Origin: Bacteroides sp.
Lineage (GTDB): Bacteria > Bacteroidota > Bacteroidia > Bacteroidales > Muribaculaceae
Reading direction: 5' to 3'
Length of the DNA stretch: 5,986 nucleotides
NCBI GenBank assembly: GCA_014801735.1
Contig: JAAVDO010000018.1
Coordinates: 1-5,986 of the forward strand
Part shown: positions 1 through 5,986 of the stretch, in pieces
Layout: every line of letters begins with the position of its first letter
Position numbering within the stretch: the first letter of the stretch is position 1
Position numbers and translations under genes: made by a program
Notes under the pieces: generated by a model
The model's database searches: none
What the model was told of the DNA's origin: nothing
Seen by the model: only the letters and a program-made list of their open reading frames with translations

Positions 1-902
1 AGTTCCGCGAATTCCCGCCTGTACTCTTCCGTCGATACGAACACCGGTGCCTGCATGAAGAATGTGATCTTGCTGTGGCTCCCTGAGCCGTCTGCTTCCC
101 CGAGGCGCCCCGTGCTCCTGAACCGTGTGCCCTCCGAGTGCCTCCCCATGATTTTGCCGAAGCGGTCCCCCCACGTCAGGAAATCGCTGTATGGCAGCTT
201 GCTGAAACCCGCATGTATATACCCCGGCCACCCGAACTGCATGCACACACTCGGTATCCCCAGGCTCCCGCAATATAGCGCCGCCATCTGATACTGTGTC
301 TGGCAACCGTCGCAGCATACCATCACGCTCGGCCTCATCCACTGCGTCATGCAGTAGAGCGTGTGGGCGAACAGCGCCAGTTCGTTATACCTCTCCAGTA
401 GCCCCGATGTCAGCGCCGCCCTGCTCATTATGTGCCTGTATTTTATCACCGTCAGCGCCCCGTGGCCCTTCATCTCCGGCAGTATCGCGCTCCGGGTCAA
501 TACAACCGTCCTGTTGCCCCTCTCCGTCAGCGCCTCTGTCAGCGGCTTCAGATACTCCAGGTGCCGCATGTTGTCGGCGAATATCAGCACACGCCCCCCG
601 ACGCCCTCTATTGCCCGGCGCCACGGATGCGCCGCCGCGTCTGCTCTCACCGCCTCCTCATGCCCCGCTCCGTCAGCCTTGAAGTCTATTCTCAGCTCCT
701 CCAGGCCCCCGCTTCTCCCGCTTTTGCGGCGCTCCCTGTATTCTTCTCTCAGCCTCAGATGCCTGTACCATTCGTAATTGAAAATAGCTCTGGAGAGGTC
801 AGTTTCTCCCCAGAGCATCTTTTCTCTCTGCCGAGATATCTCCCGTTCCACTGCTACGGTCAGGTCGCTGTGAAATTCCGTCAGATAATCCTTGTTGTCC
901 AT
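1..902 (-). CDS. Probable GT-B-fold glycosyltransferase-like protein, N-terminal part (3' end outside window)
   Basis: The frame is open from an ATG at 902 to the window edge, giving 300 codons with no stop. Residues 1-100 are charged and mostly helical in character (for example EREISRQREKMLWGE), with no signal peptide. A Rossmann-like segment starts near residue 103 (GGRVLIFADNMRHLEYLKPL). It is followed by a strand ending in VMVCCDG (193-199) and then AALYCGSLGIPSVCMQFGWPG (about 207-227) and PYSDFLTWGDRFGKIMG (237-253). This order, 'IPsv.xQ.G' then 'sD..l.wG......G', is the layout seen between the two domains of GT-B enzymes such as capsule, CDP-glycerol and UDP-GlcNAc-epimerase-like proteins. 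The next strand (KITFFMQAP, 279-286) would open the second, donor-binding domain, most of which is missing here. It follows the outer-membrane gene after 120 bases on the same strand. Donor and acceptor are unknown. A link to the CMP-sugar gene at the other end of the window is only inference. Confidence is high that it is a gene and moderate for the fold. Confidence 0.62.
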   Translation of the reverse strand, partial: MDNKDYLTEFHSDLTVAVEREISRQREKMLWGETDLSRAIFNYEWYRHLRLREEYRERRKSGRSGGLEELRIDFKADGAGHEEAVRADAAAHPWRRAIEGVGGRVLIFADNMRHLEYLKPLTEALTERGNRTVVLTRSAILPEMKGHGALTVIKYRHIMSRAALTSGLLERYNELALFAHTLYCMTQWMRPSVMVCCDGCQTQYQMAALYCGSLGIPSVCMQFGWPGYIHAGFSKLPYSDFLTWGDRFGKIMGRHSEGTRFRSTGRLGEADGSGSHSKITFFMQAPVFVSTEEYRREFAE

Positions 903-985
903 AGCTCGCTTCCGTGCGCAGGGCCGGGCGCCTTCAAACTATCATTTCAGTCTGTTATTTTCATTCTCTTATTCCGGCCAAGGGT

Positions 986-1007
986 GGGCGGCCATCACCG
1001 ACCGCCC
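986..1007 (-). other. GC-rich hairpin in the 120-base gap between the barrel gene and the glycosyltransferase-like gene
   Basis: On the minus strand GGGCGGTC and GGCCGCCC can pair over eight positions (one G-U) around the six-base loop GGTGAT. It begins 15 bases after the stop of the outer-membrane gene. No T-run follows, so it is not a classical intrinsic terminator. It could protect the 3' end of the upstream message or be a pause site. The rest of the gap (903-985) shows only a weak partial match to the Bacteroidota -7 box (TAGTTTG on the minus strand, plus-strand 935-941), without a convincing -33 element. Confidence 0.4.
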
Positions 1008-1022
1008 CGCGCCTCGCCCCGG

Positions 1023-3905
1023 CTACCTCTTCTTAGGCATAATATTTAACTTATACTGCACATGCACCATGAAGAACTTCGGCAGCACGTTTGTATAAGT
1101 CACCACTTGGCCCTGTGGAGTAACGCTGTAGTTCACGTTGCTCAGCTGATGCAGTATGTCGAACCCGTCGACCATGAACAGCCACCGCCCCTTGTCGGCC
1201 GAATAGCTTAGTCGCGCGTTCCATACGCAGTCTGTCGTGTTGAGCTCTTTTATCGAGTAACCGCTGCGCGTATACAGCGTCAGGTCGGTCGACACACCGA
1301 AGTTCAGCGGCAGCTGCGCCGTTGCCGTCACGCCGTAGTTCGCTGTCAGTGCGTGGATATTCTCGAAACTCTCTCGCTCCGAGCGTGTCTCGCGCCACTG
1401 TATGTCGCCCTTCGCTCCGAGCGTCACCTTGCTTGTCACATTCCAGCTCAGCTTCAGGTTCTCGCTCAGAAACAGGTTCTTCACCGTAAACGGCGCCGGG
1501 GCCTGCGAGTTCACTCCTATCATGTCGGTGGCATGACCGTAACGCGCTGCCGTGTTCGAGCTGAGCATCACTCTGCCCTTCCTGTCGATCGGCGTCGACA
1601 GTATGTTGGCAACGCCCGCGTCCCAGTTCCCCGACGTGTTGTAGCTCCTTATCCGTCTCACGCCAGTGCTCTCGTCATAGCTGTAGCCTCTCACCAGAGC
1701 GTTGGTCGTCAGATTGTAGTCGGCCACTATGCTCTCCATCCACCGCTTCCCGGTCGGTTTCCGGTCGTAACGCAGATTCCATTTCCATGTCTGTTCGTTC
1801 TTCAGATCCGGTGCGCCCTCATATATGAACAGCGGATCGGCCGTGTTCGGCATATCTATCAGATACTCCATCTGCGGCAGCTTTTCGCTTGCATAAAAAT
1901 TGAAACTGATCTTGTGCGGTGCCTGCTTGAAGAAGCCGCTTCCGCTCGTTTCTCCGATATACAGCGTGAAGGTTGTCCAGTCATCATAATAGCTTCTCGA
2001 GTTTCTCGTGATATGGAAATGCTGTCCCCCCTGGGTGTAGTCAAGCGACTGATGGCTGAACTTCACCGAGGGCCCGAATCCTATACTCCATTTTTCACCG
2101 TTGAAGGTCATCCTGAAGCCTCCTCTGTGCTGATCTGTCCTGTGGGTGCCCTCATAGCTGTTGCCGCTGTCAAAGGCGCTCTGATAGTCTCCCGGCAACA
2201 CACCGAATATCCCGTTGTCCTCCAGCCGGTCAAGCGCATACAGATACGAGTTCTTAACCCTGTGCTCATGGTCATAGAAATACAGTGGCGTGATATTGCC
2301 CGACGTCAGCACGAAGGAGTATTGGTTCTCATTATGCAGTTTGAAGCTGTGCGCCGGATTATTTTTCGCATACTGCGAAAGCCGGTAGGCCGGTGCCGCA
2401 TCTCTTCCGTAGTTGATTACCTGGTCGTTATATCTCACGGGTTCTGAATTATCATACCTGACCGACACGTATGTAGAAGCATCGTCGCTGCTCTTCGGCA
2501 TCTTGTAGATCACTCCTATCGAACCATCCACGTTATAGTTCTTACCCGACGTCGAGTCTGTCTGCAGATTTCTGTTTACCAGTTCCCGTAGCGGCGCGCT
2601 CGATGTTGAATATATATCCTCTATCATCTCCCGCGTCACGTTCTGCTGCGATTCGTTGAACGTCGCCGATACTACCCCGTTCCGGTTGTTCTGGTTACTG
2701 TACGACCCATACACGTCCCCGATTATCATCACTCTCTTTTTCTGTATTATCACATTGTGGCGTGTCGACATCAGAAGGTTCCTCGACCGGATGCTTTTAT
2801 ACGCATAGTTGTAGCTCGCCGGCATCAGCGTCGTCAGGTTCGTCACCGTCTCATCATCCAGACTGCTGTGCCTTATTGCAGCATTGCCCTGGCCCCTGAG
2901 ACTGTTGTCCGGTTTCGAGTAACTATAGTCTACCCCTGCCAGTTTCTCGCGCAGCGTGCCCGACTGCATGTCCTCGGGCGTCCAGCTCGAGTTTCGTCCC
3001 GGTGTCCGCTTGTCGTTCAGGTTGTTGATATTGCCATATACCATTACCTGCGACGTATTGTTATATTTCATCCCGAACAGACGTCCCATGTAGCGTCCTC
3101 TCGAGCCGTAGCCCGCTTCTAAGTTCCCTACATAACCGTTGTCATACTCCTTCTTTAGCTTCACGTCCATCACATACTGGCTGTCGCCATCATCACGCCC
3201 CAGAAACTCACTGCGATCGCTCAGCTTGTCATACACCGCGACATTCTTCACCGTATATGCCCCTAAATTTTCAAGCAGAAGCTTATTGTTTTCGCCCATG
3301 AATTCCTTGCCGTTCAGCATCAGGCTCTCCACGAATTTGCCGTTCACGAATATCCGCCCGTCATCCTTCAGCTCAACACCAGGCAGTTGCTCGATCAGCG
3401 CGTCGAGCATCGACCCCTCCGCGAGCTGAAATGCGTCGGCGTTATACACCAGCGTGTCTCCCTTGTTGAAAAACTTTACCTTCGTCGCCGTTACCGTTAC
3501 CTCGCCCAGTTTTCGCGGCTCCTTTCTCATTATGATATCTGGTATCTGACGGATTGCCTCTCTCGACCCTATGTTATCGAGCGTCAGCATCCTGTACACT
3601 GTCTCATAGCCCGGATATGTCACTTCCAGTGTATATTGCGCTTTTCTGCGCGGCAGCTTCAGAGTGAACTTCGCCGTCTCTGTAGGCTTGTTAAAGAGAT
3701 ACATCTTCCCGTCTGCCTTCGCCGAGTCAATGACCGCTCCTGCCGAGTCGAGCACATACACCATTGCTCCTTGCAGTCGCAGATTCAGCAGTGAATCCCT
3801 CACATGGCCCTCTATACCTATCTTTCCTTCGTTCTTGGCATTGGCCGGCATAAGGAATACCGCGCTCAGCATCAATACGAACATCACAGCAAGAATTTTT
3901 TTCAT
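1023..3905 (-). CDS. TonB-dependent-receptor-like outer-membrane beta-barrel protein with carboxypeptidase-regulatory-like N-terminal domain
   Basis: This 960-residue protein is predicted to sit in the outer membrane. Residues 1-23 form a typical signal peptide (MKKILAVMFVLMLSAVFLMP, then ANA as the likely cleavage site). Residues about 30-127 look like the immunoglobulin-like CarboxypepD_reg domain common in Bacteroidota receptors (GHVRDS...LQGAMVYVLD...LEVTYPGYETV). Residues about 134-255 match a TonB plug (GEVTVTATKVKFFNKGDTLV, then LDALIEQLPGVELKDDG and GRIFVNGK). The remaining ~700 residues have the alternating aromatic and polar pattern of barrel strands and end in a strand-like segment, MVHVQYKLNIMP. 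The ATG at 3905 is chosen because the signal peptide starts exactly there. No SusD-like gene accompanies it, so it is not a standard SusCD glycan importer, and I see no clear TonB box. It lies 74 bases after the radical SAM gene on the same strand, which suggests a role in passage or sensing of the modified peptide at the outer membrane. That role is inference; the architecture is well supported. Confidence 0.88.
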   Translation of the reverse strand: MKKILAVMFVLMLSAVFLMPANAKNEGKIGIEGHVRDSLLNLRLQGAMVYVLDSAGAVIDSAKADGKMYLFNKPTETAKFTLKLPRRKAQYTLEVTYPGYETVYRMLTLDNIGSREAIRQIPDIIMRKEPRKLGEVTVTATKVKFFNKGDTLVYNADAFQLAEGSMLDALIEQLPGVELKDDGRIFVNGKFVESLMLNGKEFMGENNKLLLENLGAYTVKNVAVYDKLSDRSEFLGRDDGDSQYVMDVKLKKEYDNGYVGNLEAGYGSRGRYMGRLFGMKYNNTSQVMVYGNINNLNDKRTPGRNSSWTPEDMQSGTLREKLAGVDYSYSKPDNSLRGQGNAAIRHSSLDDETVTNLTTLMPASYNYAYKSIRSRNLLMSTRHNVIIQKKRVMIIGDVYGSYSNQNNRNGVVSATFNESQQNVTREMIEDIYSTSSAPLRELVNRNLQTDSTSGKNYNVDGSIGVIYKMPKSSDDASTYVSVRYDNSEPVRYNDQVINYGRDAAPAYRLSQYAKNNPAHSFKLHNENQYSFVLTSGNITPLYFYDHEHRVKNSYLYALDRLEDNGIFGVLPGDYQSAFDSGNSYEGTHRTDQHRGGFRMTFNGEKWSIGFGPSVKFSHQSLDYTQGGQHFHITRNSRSYYDDWTTFTLYIGETSGSGFFKQAPHKISFNFYASEKLPQMEYLIDMPNTADPLFIYEGAPDLKNEQTWKWNLRYDRKPTGKRWMESIVADYNLTTNALVRGYSYDESTGVRRIRSYNTSGNWDAGVANILSTPIDRKGRVMLSSNTAARYGHATDMIGVNSQAPAPFTVKNLFLSENLKLSWNVTSKVTLGAKGDIQWRETRSERESFENIHALTANYGVTATAQLPLNFGVSTDLTLYTRSGYSIKELNTTDCVWNARLSYSADKGRWLFMVDGFDILHQLSNVNYSVTPQGQVVTYTNVLPKFFMVHVQYKLNIMPKKR

Positions 3906-3963
3906 CGCTATTTCAATTTAAGGTTTATACTGATCTTTTCTTATTAGACGTTAGTCGCCCGCT

Positions 3964-3976
3964 ATCTGTTACAGAT
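3964..3976. promoter_or_regulatory. Perfect short dyad in the maturase-barrel intergenic gap
   Basis: The plus strand reads ATCTGTTACAGAT, two six-base arms that are exact reverse complements around a single central base. It lies three bases past the stop codon of the radical SAM gene and 58 bases upstream of the barrel-gene ATG. The shape suits a dimeric regulator operator better than an RNA hairpin, because the centre is too small for a loop unless pairs open. No consensus Bacteroidota promoter (TTTG, then TAnnTTTG) is visible in the 74-base gap, so co-transcription with the maturase is the simpler reading. The dyad may be chance. Confidence 0.25.
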
Positions 3977-3979
3977 TTT

Positions 3980-5287
3980 CTATATTTTTTTGATTTTTTC
4001 CGGCTCTCTCTTCTCGTTCCTTTTCTGGATCACTTTATAGTGCTCCCACAGATAATCTTTCAGGTTTCTCACGTTAAGCGGACACGCGTTCCGCGTCCCG
4101 CTTCGTTCATCTACCAATCGAGTGTGTGGGCAGCCCCCCGGACATATCGGCAGCATGATGCACTCCTTGCATGTCTCGTCTTCAAACTGATCCGCTCCTG
4201 CAAGGTAGTCATACAGCACCCGTTCGTTTGTGACTCCCTCTTTCAACGTGCCGTAGACCATTTCCGGTTTTCCCACATCGTTCCAGCATTTATACAACTC
4301 TCCTTCCGGGCCGATCACCACCGTGCTCCTGCTTCTTACCGAGCACTCCGCTCTGCTCGCATCCGGATAAAACCTGTTATAGTCAAGCCCGTATTCCCTC
4401 GATAGGTTTTTCATATATGCGAATCGCTCGTCTATGTTCAGCATACACGGCACCTGCTCCCTGGCGTCCACATCGCGCACGAATGCCGGATAGACCCTCA
4501 CATTTTTCCATCTGCGTCCCATCAGGCTATACACATCCATGAATGCCGCGAAATTCGTCTTGTCGATATTCACTCTGATGCTGATAGCCACATTCGGCGC
4601 CACTTCGGCACATTTCTCTATGTTGCTGTATATCCTGTCGAAGGTTCCGCCTCCGTTTTTCAGATACCGCCGGCTGTCGTGCCGCTCTTTCGTGCCGTCA
4701 AGGGTTATCTGTATGCTTTTTATCTTCAGTTCTTCAAGCTGTCGCGCGACCCCTTCTGTCAGCAGATACCCGTTGCTTATCATATTGGCGCTGTATGCGA
4801 TTCCCGTATCGAGAATCCTCTTTGTCAGCGACCGTATCCGCTTGAATTCAAGCAGTGGCTCCCCTCCGAACCATGTCACTCCTATCCGCTTTGGCTCGCT
4901 TTTCCTTATCAGCTCTATTATTCTCTCTTCCGTCTCGTCGTCCATCCTCACCGCTCTTTTCCCCTCCTCGAAGCAGTACGGACACGCGAAGTTGCACCCC
5001 AACGTCGGATTCAGCGTCAGGTGCAGCCCTCCGCTTTGAAATCTTCTTGCCGTGTTGGCATATCTTATCTTTCTTATCTCAAATCGGTCATCCTCCACTA
5101 TTGCTTTCATCCTTTTCAGGTTCTCTTCAAGAGCCGGATTCTCGATCCTTACCTCTTCTCCCGCCTTGAATCCCGAAAGATAGCGATACAGATTCTCCGA
5201 CAAACTCACAAACGAGTTCGTCAGAGAATTATAAAACAGATACATCCCATCTCTTTCAAAGAGATAGTTATATTTCGACCATTTCAT
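3980..5287 (-). CDS. Radical SAM/SPASM peptide maturase (RiPP-modifying)
   Basis: This 435-residue cytoplasmic enzyme is predicted to use S-adenosylmethionine and [4Fe-4S] clusters to modify the adjacent precursor peptide. The SAM-cluster motif CNFACPYC (Cys98, 102, 105; CX3CX2C) is intact, followed by GGEP (141-144) and ITLDGT (194-199), both typical of peptide-acting radical SAM proteins. The C-terminal SPASM domain is complete: Cys315-X13-Gly329-X4-Cys334, then Cys373-X2-Cys376-X5-Cys382-X3-Cys386, then Cys402. These seven cysteines are the usual ligand set for two auxiliary clusters. Residues 1-85 form an N-terminal region that may bind the leader; I do not recognise a clear PqqD-type domain. 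I chose the ATG at 5287 (MKWSKYNYLF) over an in-frame TTG at 5305, because the extra six residues are not family-like and TTG overlaps the T-run of the upstream hairpin. The arrangement resembles the GG-Bacteroidales radical SAM maturases. Chemistry is not determinable by eye: a Cys-rich substrate favours thioether formation, but C-C crosslinks or epimerisation remain possible. Confidence 0.93.
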   Translation of the reverse strand: MKWSKYNYLFERDGMYLFYNSLTNSFVSLSENLYRYLSGFKAGEEVRIENPALEENLKRMKAIVEDDRFEIRKIRYANTARRFQSGGLHLTLNPTLGCNFACPYCFEEGKRAVRMDDETEERIIELIRKSEPKRIGVTWFGGEPLLEFKRIRSLTKRILDTGIAYSANMISNGYLLTEGVARQLEELKIKSIQITLDGTKERHDSRRYLKNGGGTFDRIYSNIEKCAEVAPNVAISIRVNIDKTNFAAFMDVYSLMGRRWKNVRVYPAFVRDVDAREQVPCMLNIDERFAYMKNLSREYGLDYNRFYPDASRAECSVRSRSTVVIGPEGELYKCWNDVGKPEMVYGTLKEGVTNERVLYDYLAGADQFEDETCKECIMLPICPGGCPHTRLVDERSGTRNACPLNVRNLKDYLWEHYKVIQKRNEKREPEKIKKI

Positions 5288-5303
5288 AGTACTTATACGA
5301 CAC

Positions 5304-5374
5304 AAAAAAATATACGTAAATTCTGTATCCTAAAATGATTTATTTTTAGTATTTTGATACGAGATTACGTATAT
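5304..5374 (-). terminator. Long imperfect hairpin with U-run between precursor and maturase (attenuator or processing candidate)
   Basis: On the minus-strand transcript three nested pairings stack in one arm. ATATACGTAA (5374-5365) pairs with TTACGTATAT (5319-5310), GTATC (5360-5356) with GATAC (5329-5325), and CTAAAA (5349-5344) with TTTTAG (5335-5330), around an eight-base loop. This gives 21 pairs with one internal loop and one bulge. A run of seven T ends the structure (5310-5304; its first T is also the last base of the outer stem), followed by G. It begins 11 bases after the precursor stop codon and ends 16 bases before the maturase ATG, filling the gap. The stem is AU-rich, so termination is probably partial. 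The T-run lies on the correct side only for minus-strand transcription. A likely role is to yield more precursor than maturase message, or to stabilise the precursor transcript's 3' end. Confidence 0.6.
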
Positions 5375-5385
5375 ACCTTCCCAAA

Positions 5386-5589
5386 TTATGGATTGAAAGA
5401 ACCGCAGTAAAAGTCACCGCCACATGCGCCTTTATCTTTACACGGACTATTAGGCAAATAGTCTTCACAGTGGCCACCTACAGTGTAAACCTTACAGTTG
5501 AATCCTCCAAGTAGTGCGTCCTGCTCCTGCTCACTGAGCATGTTGTACAAAGTTGGGAGTTCGATAAAGTTAAAATCTTGTTTACTCAT
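5386..5589 (-). CDS. Double-glycine-leader, cysteine-rich RiPP precursor peptide
   Basis: This 67-residue peptide is the probable substrate of the adjacent radical SAM enzyme. Residues 1-29 form a leader with an acidic amphipathic stretch, MLSEQEQDALLGG (17-29), typical of double-glycine leaders cut after GG. The predicted 38-residue core (30-67) has five cysteines at 32, 41, 50, 56 and 62, so successive spacings are 9, 9, 6 and 6 residues. It is rich in Gly, Asp and aromatic residues and ends in CGSFNP. Two further GG pairs (38-39 and 57-58) occur inside the core; the first is the less likely alternative cleavage point. The leader resembles the GG-Bacteroidales natural-product precursors known beside radical SAM maturases. 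The gene starts 25 bases after the cytidylyltransferase stop, with an A/T-rich upstream region and no Shine-Dalgarno site. Its GC content, counted at about 43%, is visibly below that of the flanking glycan genes, consistent with separate origin or relaxed codon use. Biological activity is unknown. Confidence 0.88.
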   Translation of the reverse strand: MSKQDFNFIELPTLYNMLSEQEQDALLGGFNCKVYTVGGHCEDYLPNSPCKDKGACGGDFYCGSFNP

Positions 5590-5614
5590 ATTTACAAGGT
5601 TTTAATGATTAGTA

Positions 5615-5986
5615 TTATGGTTGATTATCACTGGTTCGACAAATGGTCTCGGCAAGAAGCCAGTCATCTTTTTCATCTATCTCCATGCCGCTCAGAGCGC
5701 TCGTCTCTATCGGCTTGATGCGGCCCGACAGTAGTAGCCCGCTCTGCCGCAGTGCCTCTATCCGCGTTGCGTGAAACGCTCCCGCCTCCAGCAGAATTCC
5801 GCAATAATCCTGACGCCTCGGTTTGGCGTCAAGCCGATAGCTCAGCGGCTCGCCACGGTCGCTCCATGCGAATTTCTTCACCCTCTGGCAAGCCACATAG
5901 CTGTCATGCTTCCCGACGGCCATCTCCTGCTGCAGGTGCCTGAAATCCTCGACCGACGTAAACGGCGACGTCGCCTGAACCAATAC
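5615..5986 (-). CDS. CMP-N-acylneuraminate (nonulosonate) cytidylyltransferase, C-terminal part (5' end outside window)
   Basis: The visible 123 residues are the C-terminal half of an acylneuraminate cytidylyltransferase, the enzyme that joins CTP to a nine-carbon acidic sugar (sialic, KDN, legionaminic or pseudaminic type) to form the CMP-activated donor. The fragment opens with VLVQATSPF, the counterpart of the family motif LLQPTSPLR. It continues with KPRRQD (55-60), EAGAFH (67-72) and a closing MEIDEKDDWLLAE (101-113), which are the family's conserved blocks in the right order. Full-length members are about 230 residues, so the N-terminal CTP-binding half lies beyond the window. The frame runs open to the edge, so the TTG at 5983 is not a real start. 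The family's paired metal-binding Asp in the DID block reads EID here, a conservative change that I would not call inactivating. It is the gene immediately upstream of the precursor, 25 bases away. Which sugar it activates cannot be told from this part. Confidence 0.87.
   Translation of the reverse strand, partial: VLVQATSPFTSVEDFRHLQQEMAVGKHDSYVACQRVKKFAWSDRGEPLSYRLDAKPRRQDYCGILLEAGAFHATRIEALRQSGLLLSGRIKPIETSALSGMEIDEKDDWLLAETICRTSDNQP

Noticed and set aside
432..1049. Plus-strand open frame of 205 codons opposite the glycosyltransferase-like gene
   Set aside because: The translation is low-complexity Pro/Arg/Leu with no recognisable motif, and the minus-strand frame carries coherent Rossmann-like motifs across the same bases.
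1353..2447. A long open frame of 364 codons on the plus strand, antisense to the barrel gene
   Set aside because: It lies wholly inside the well-supported outer-membrane gene and its translation is Arg/Val/His-rich with no domain character. It is explained by codon bias of the opposite strand.
5288..5305. TTG start for the radical SAM gene, adding six residues (MCRIST)
   Set aside because: The TTG overlaps the T-run of the intergenic hairpin. The ATG at 5287 gives an N-terminus (MKWSKYNYLF) that fits the protein better.
5341..5400. CRISPR, tRNA or insertion-sequence ends in the AT-rich gap
   Set aside because: No direct repeats with spacers, no cloverleaf-like pairing and no transposase are present. 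The inverted repeats are nested within one hairpin.
5590..5640. Possible promoter for the precursor (a TTTG in the end of the upstream gene with TAATACTA about 22 bases on)
   Set aside because: The second element does not match the Bacteroidota -7 box TAnnTTTG. A promoter cannot be excluded, but the sequence does not support one.
5981..5983. TTG as the start of the cytidylyltransferase
   Set aside because: The codon lies within the conserved LVQ-T-SP motif, which is in the middle of this protein family, and the frame stays open to the window edge.

Overview
This window reads as a Bacteroidales-type genome segment (Bacteroidota) of moderate GC content; genus cannot be given from sequence alone. 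The signs are a large TonB-plug outer-membrane barrel with an N-terminal carboxypeptidase-regulatory-like domain, a double-glycine-leader peptide beside a SPASM radical SAM enzyme, and the absence of clear Shine-Dalgarno sites. All genes lie on the minus strand, so transcription runs from high to low coordinates.

In transcription order the layout is: (1) 5986-5615, the C-terminal half of a CMP-nonulosonate (sialic-acid-type) cytidylyltransferase, cut by the window edge; (2) 5589-5386, a 67-residue ribosomal peptide precursor with a leader ending in LLGG and a five-cysteine core; (3) 5374-5304, a long imperfect hairpin followed by a run of seven U, lying between precursor and maturase; (4) 5287-3980, a radical SAM/SPASM peptide maturase with all three expected iron-sulfur sites; (5) 3905-1023, a 960-residue outer-membrane beta-barrel protein with signal peptide, regulatory-like domain and plug; (6) 902-1, the N-terminal 300 residues of a probable GT-B-fold glycosyltransferase, cut by the other window edge. 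No stretch over 120 bases lacks a gene.

The core is a compact RiPP cassette. The radical SAM enzyme is expected to modify the Cys-rich core, probably by thioether or another radical-derived crosslink, and a double-glycine protease would then remove the leader. The outer-membrane protein may carry the product across, or respond to it at, the outer membrane. No C39 peptidase/ABC exporter, immunity gene or regulator is visible, so export and function are unresolved. The cassette sits between a nucleotide-sugar activation gene and a putative glycosyltransferase. This could mean insertion into a surface-glycan locus or, more speculatively, glycosylation of the product. The most notable observations are the regular cysteine spacing (9, 9, 6, 6) in the precursor and the hairpin separating it from its maturase.
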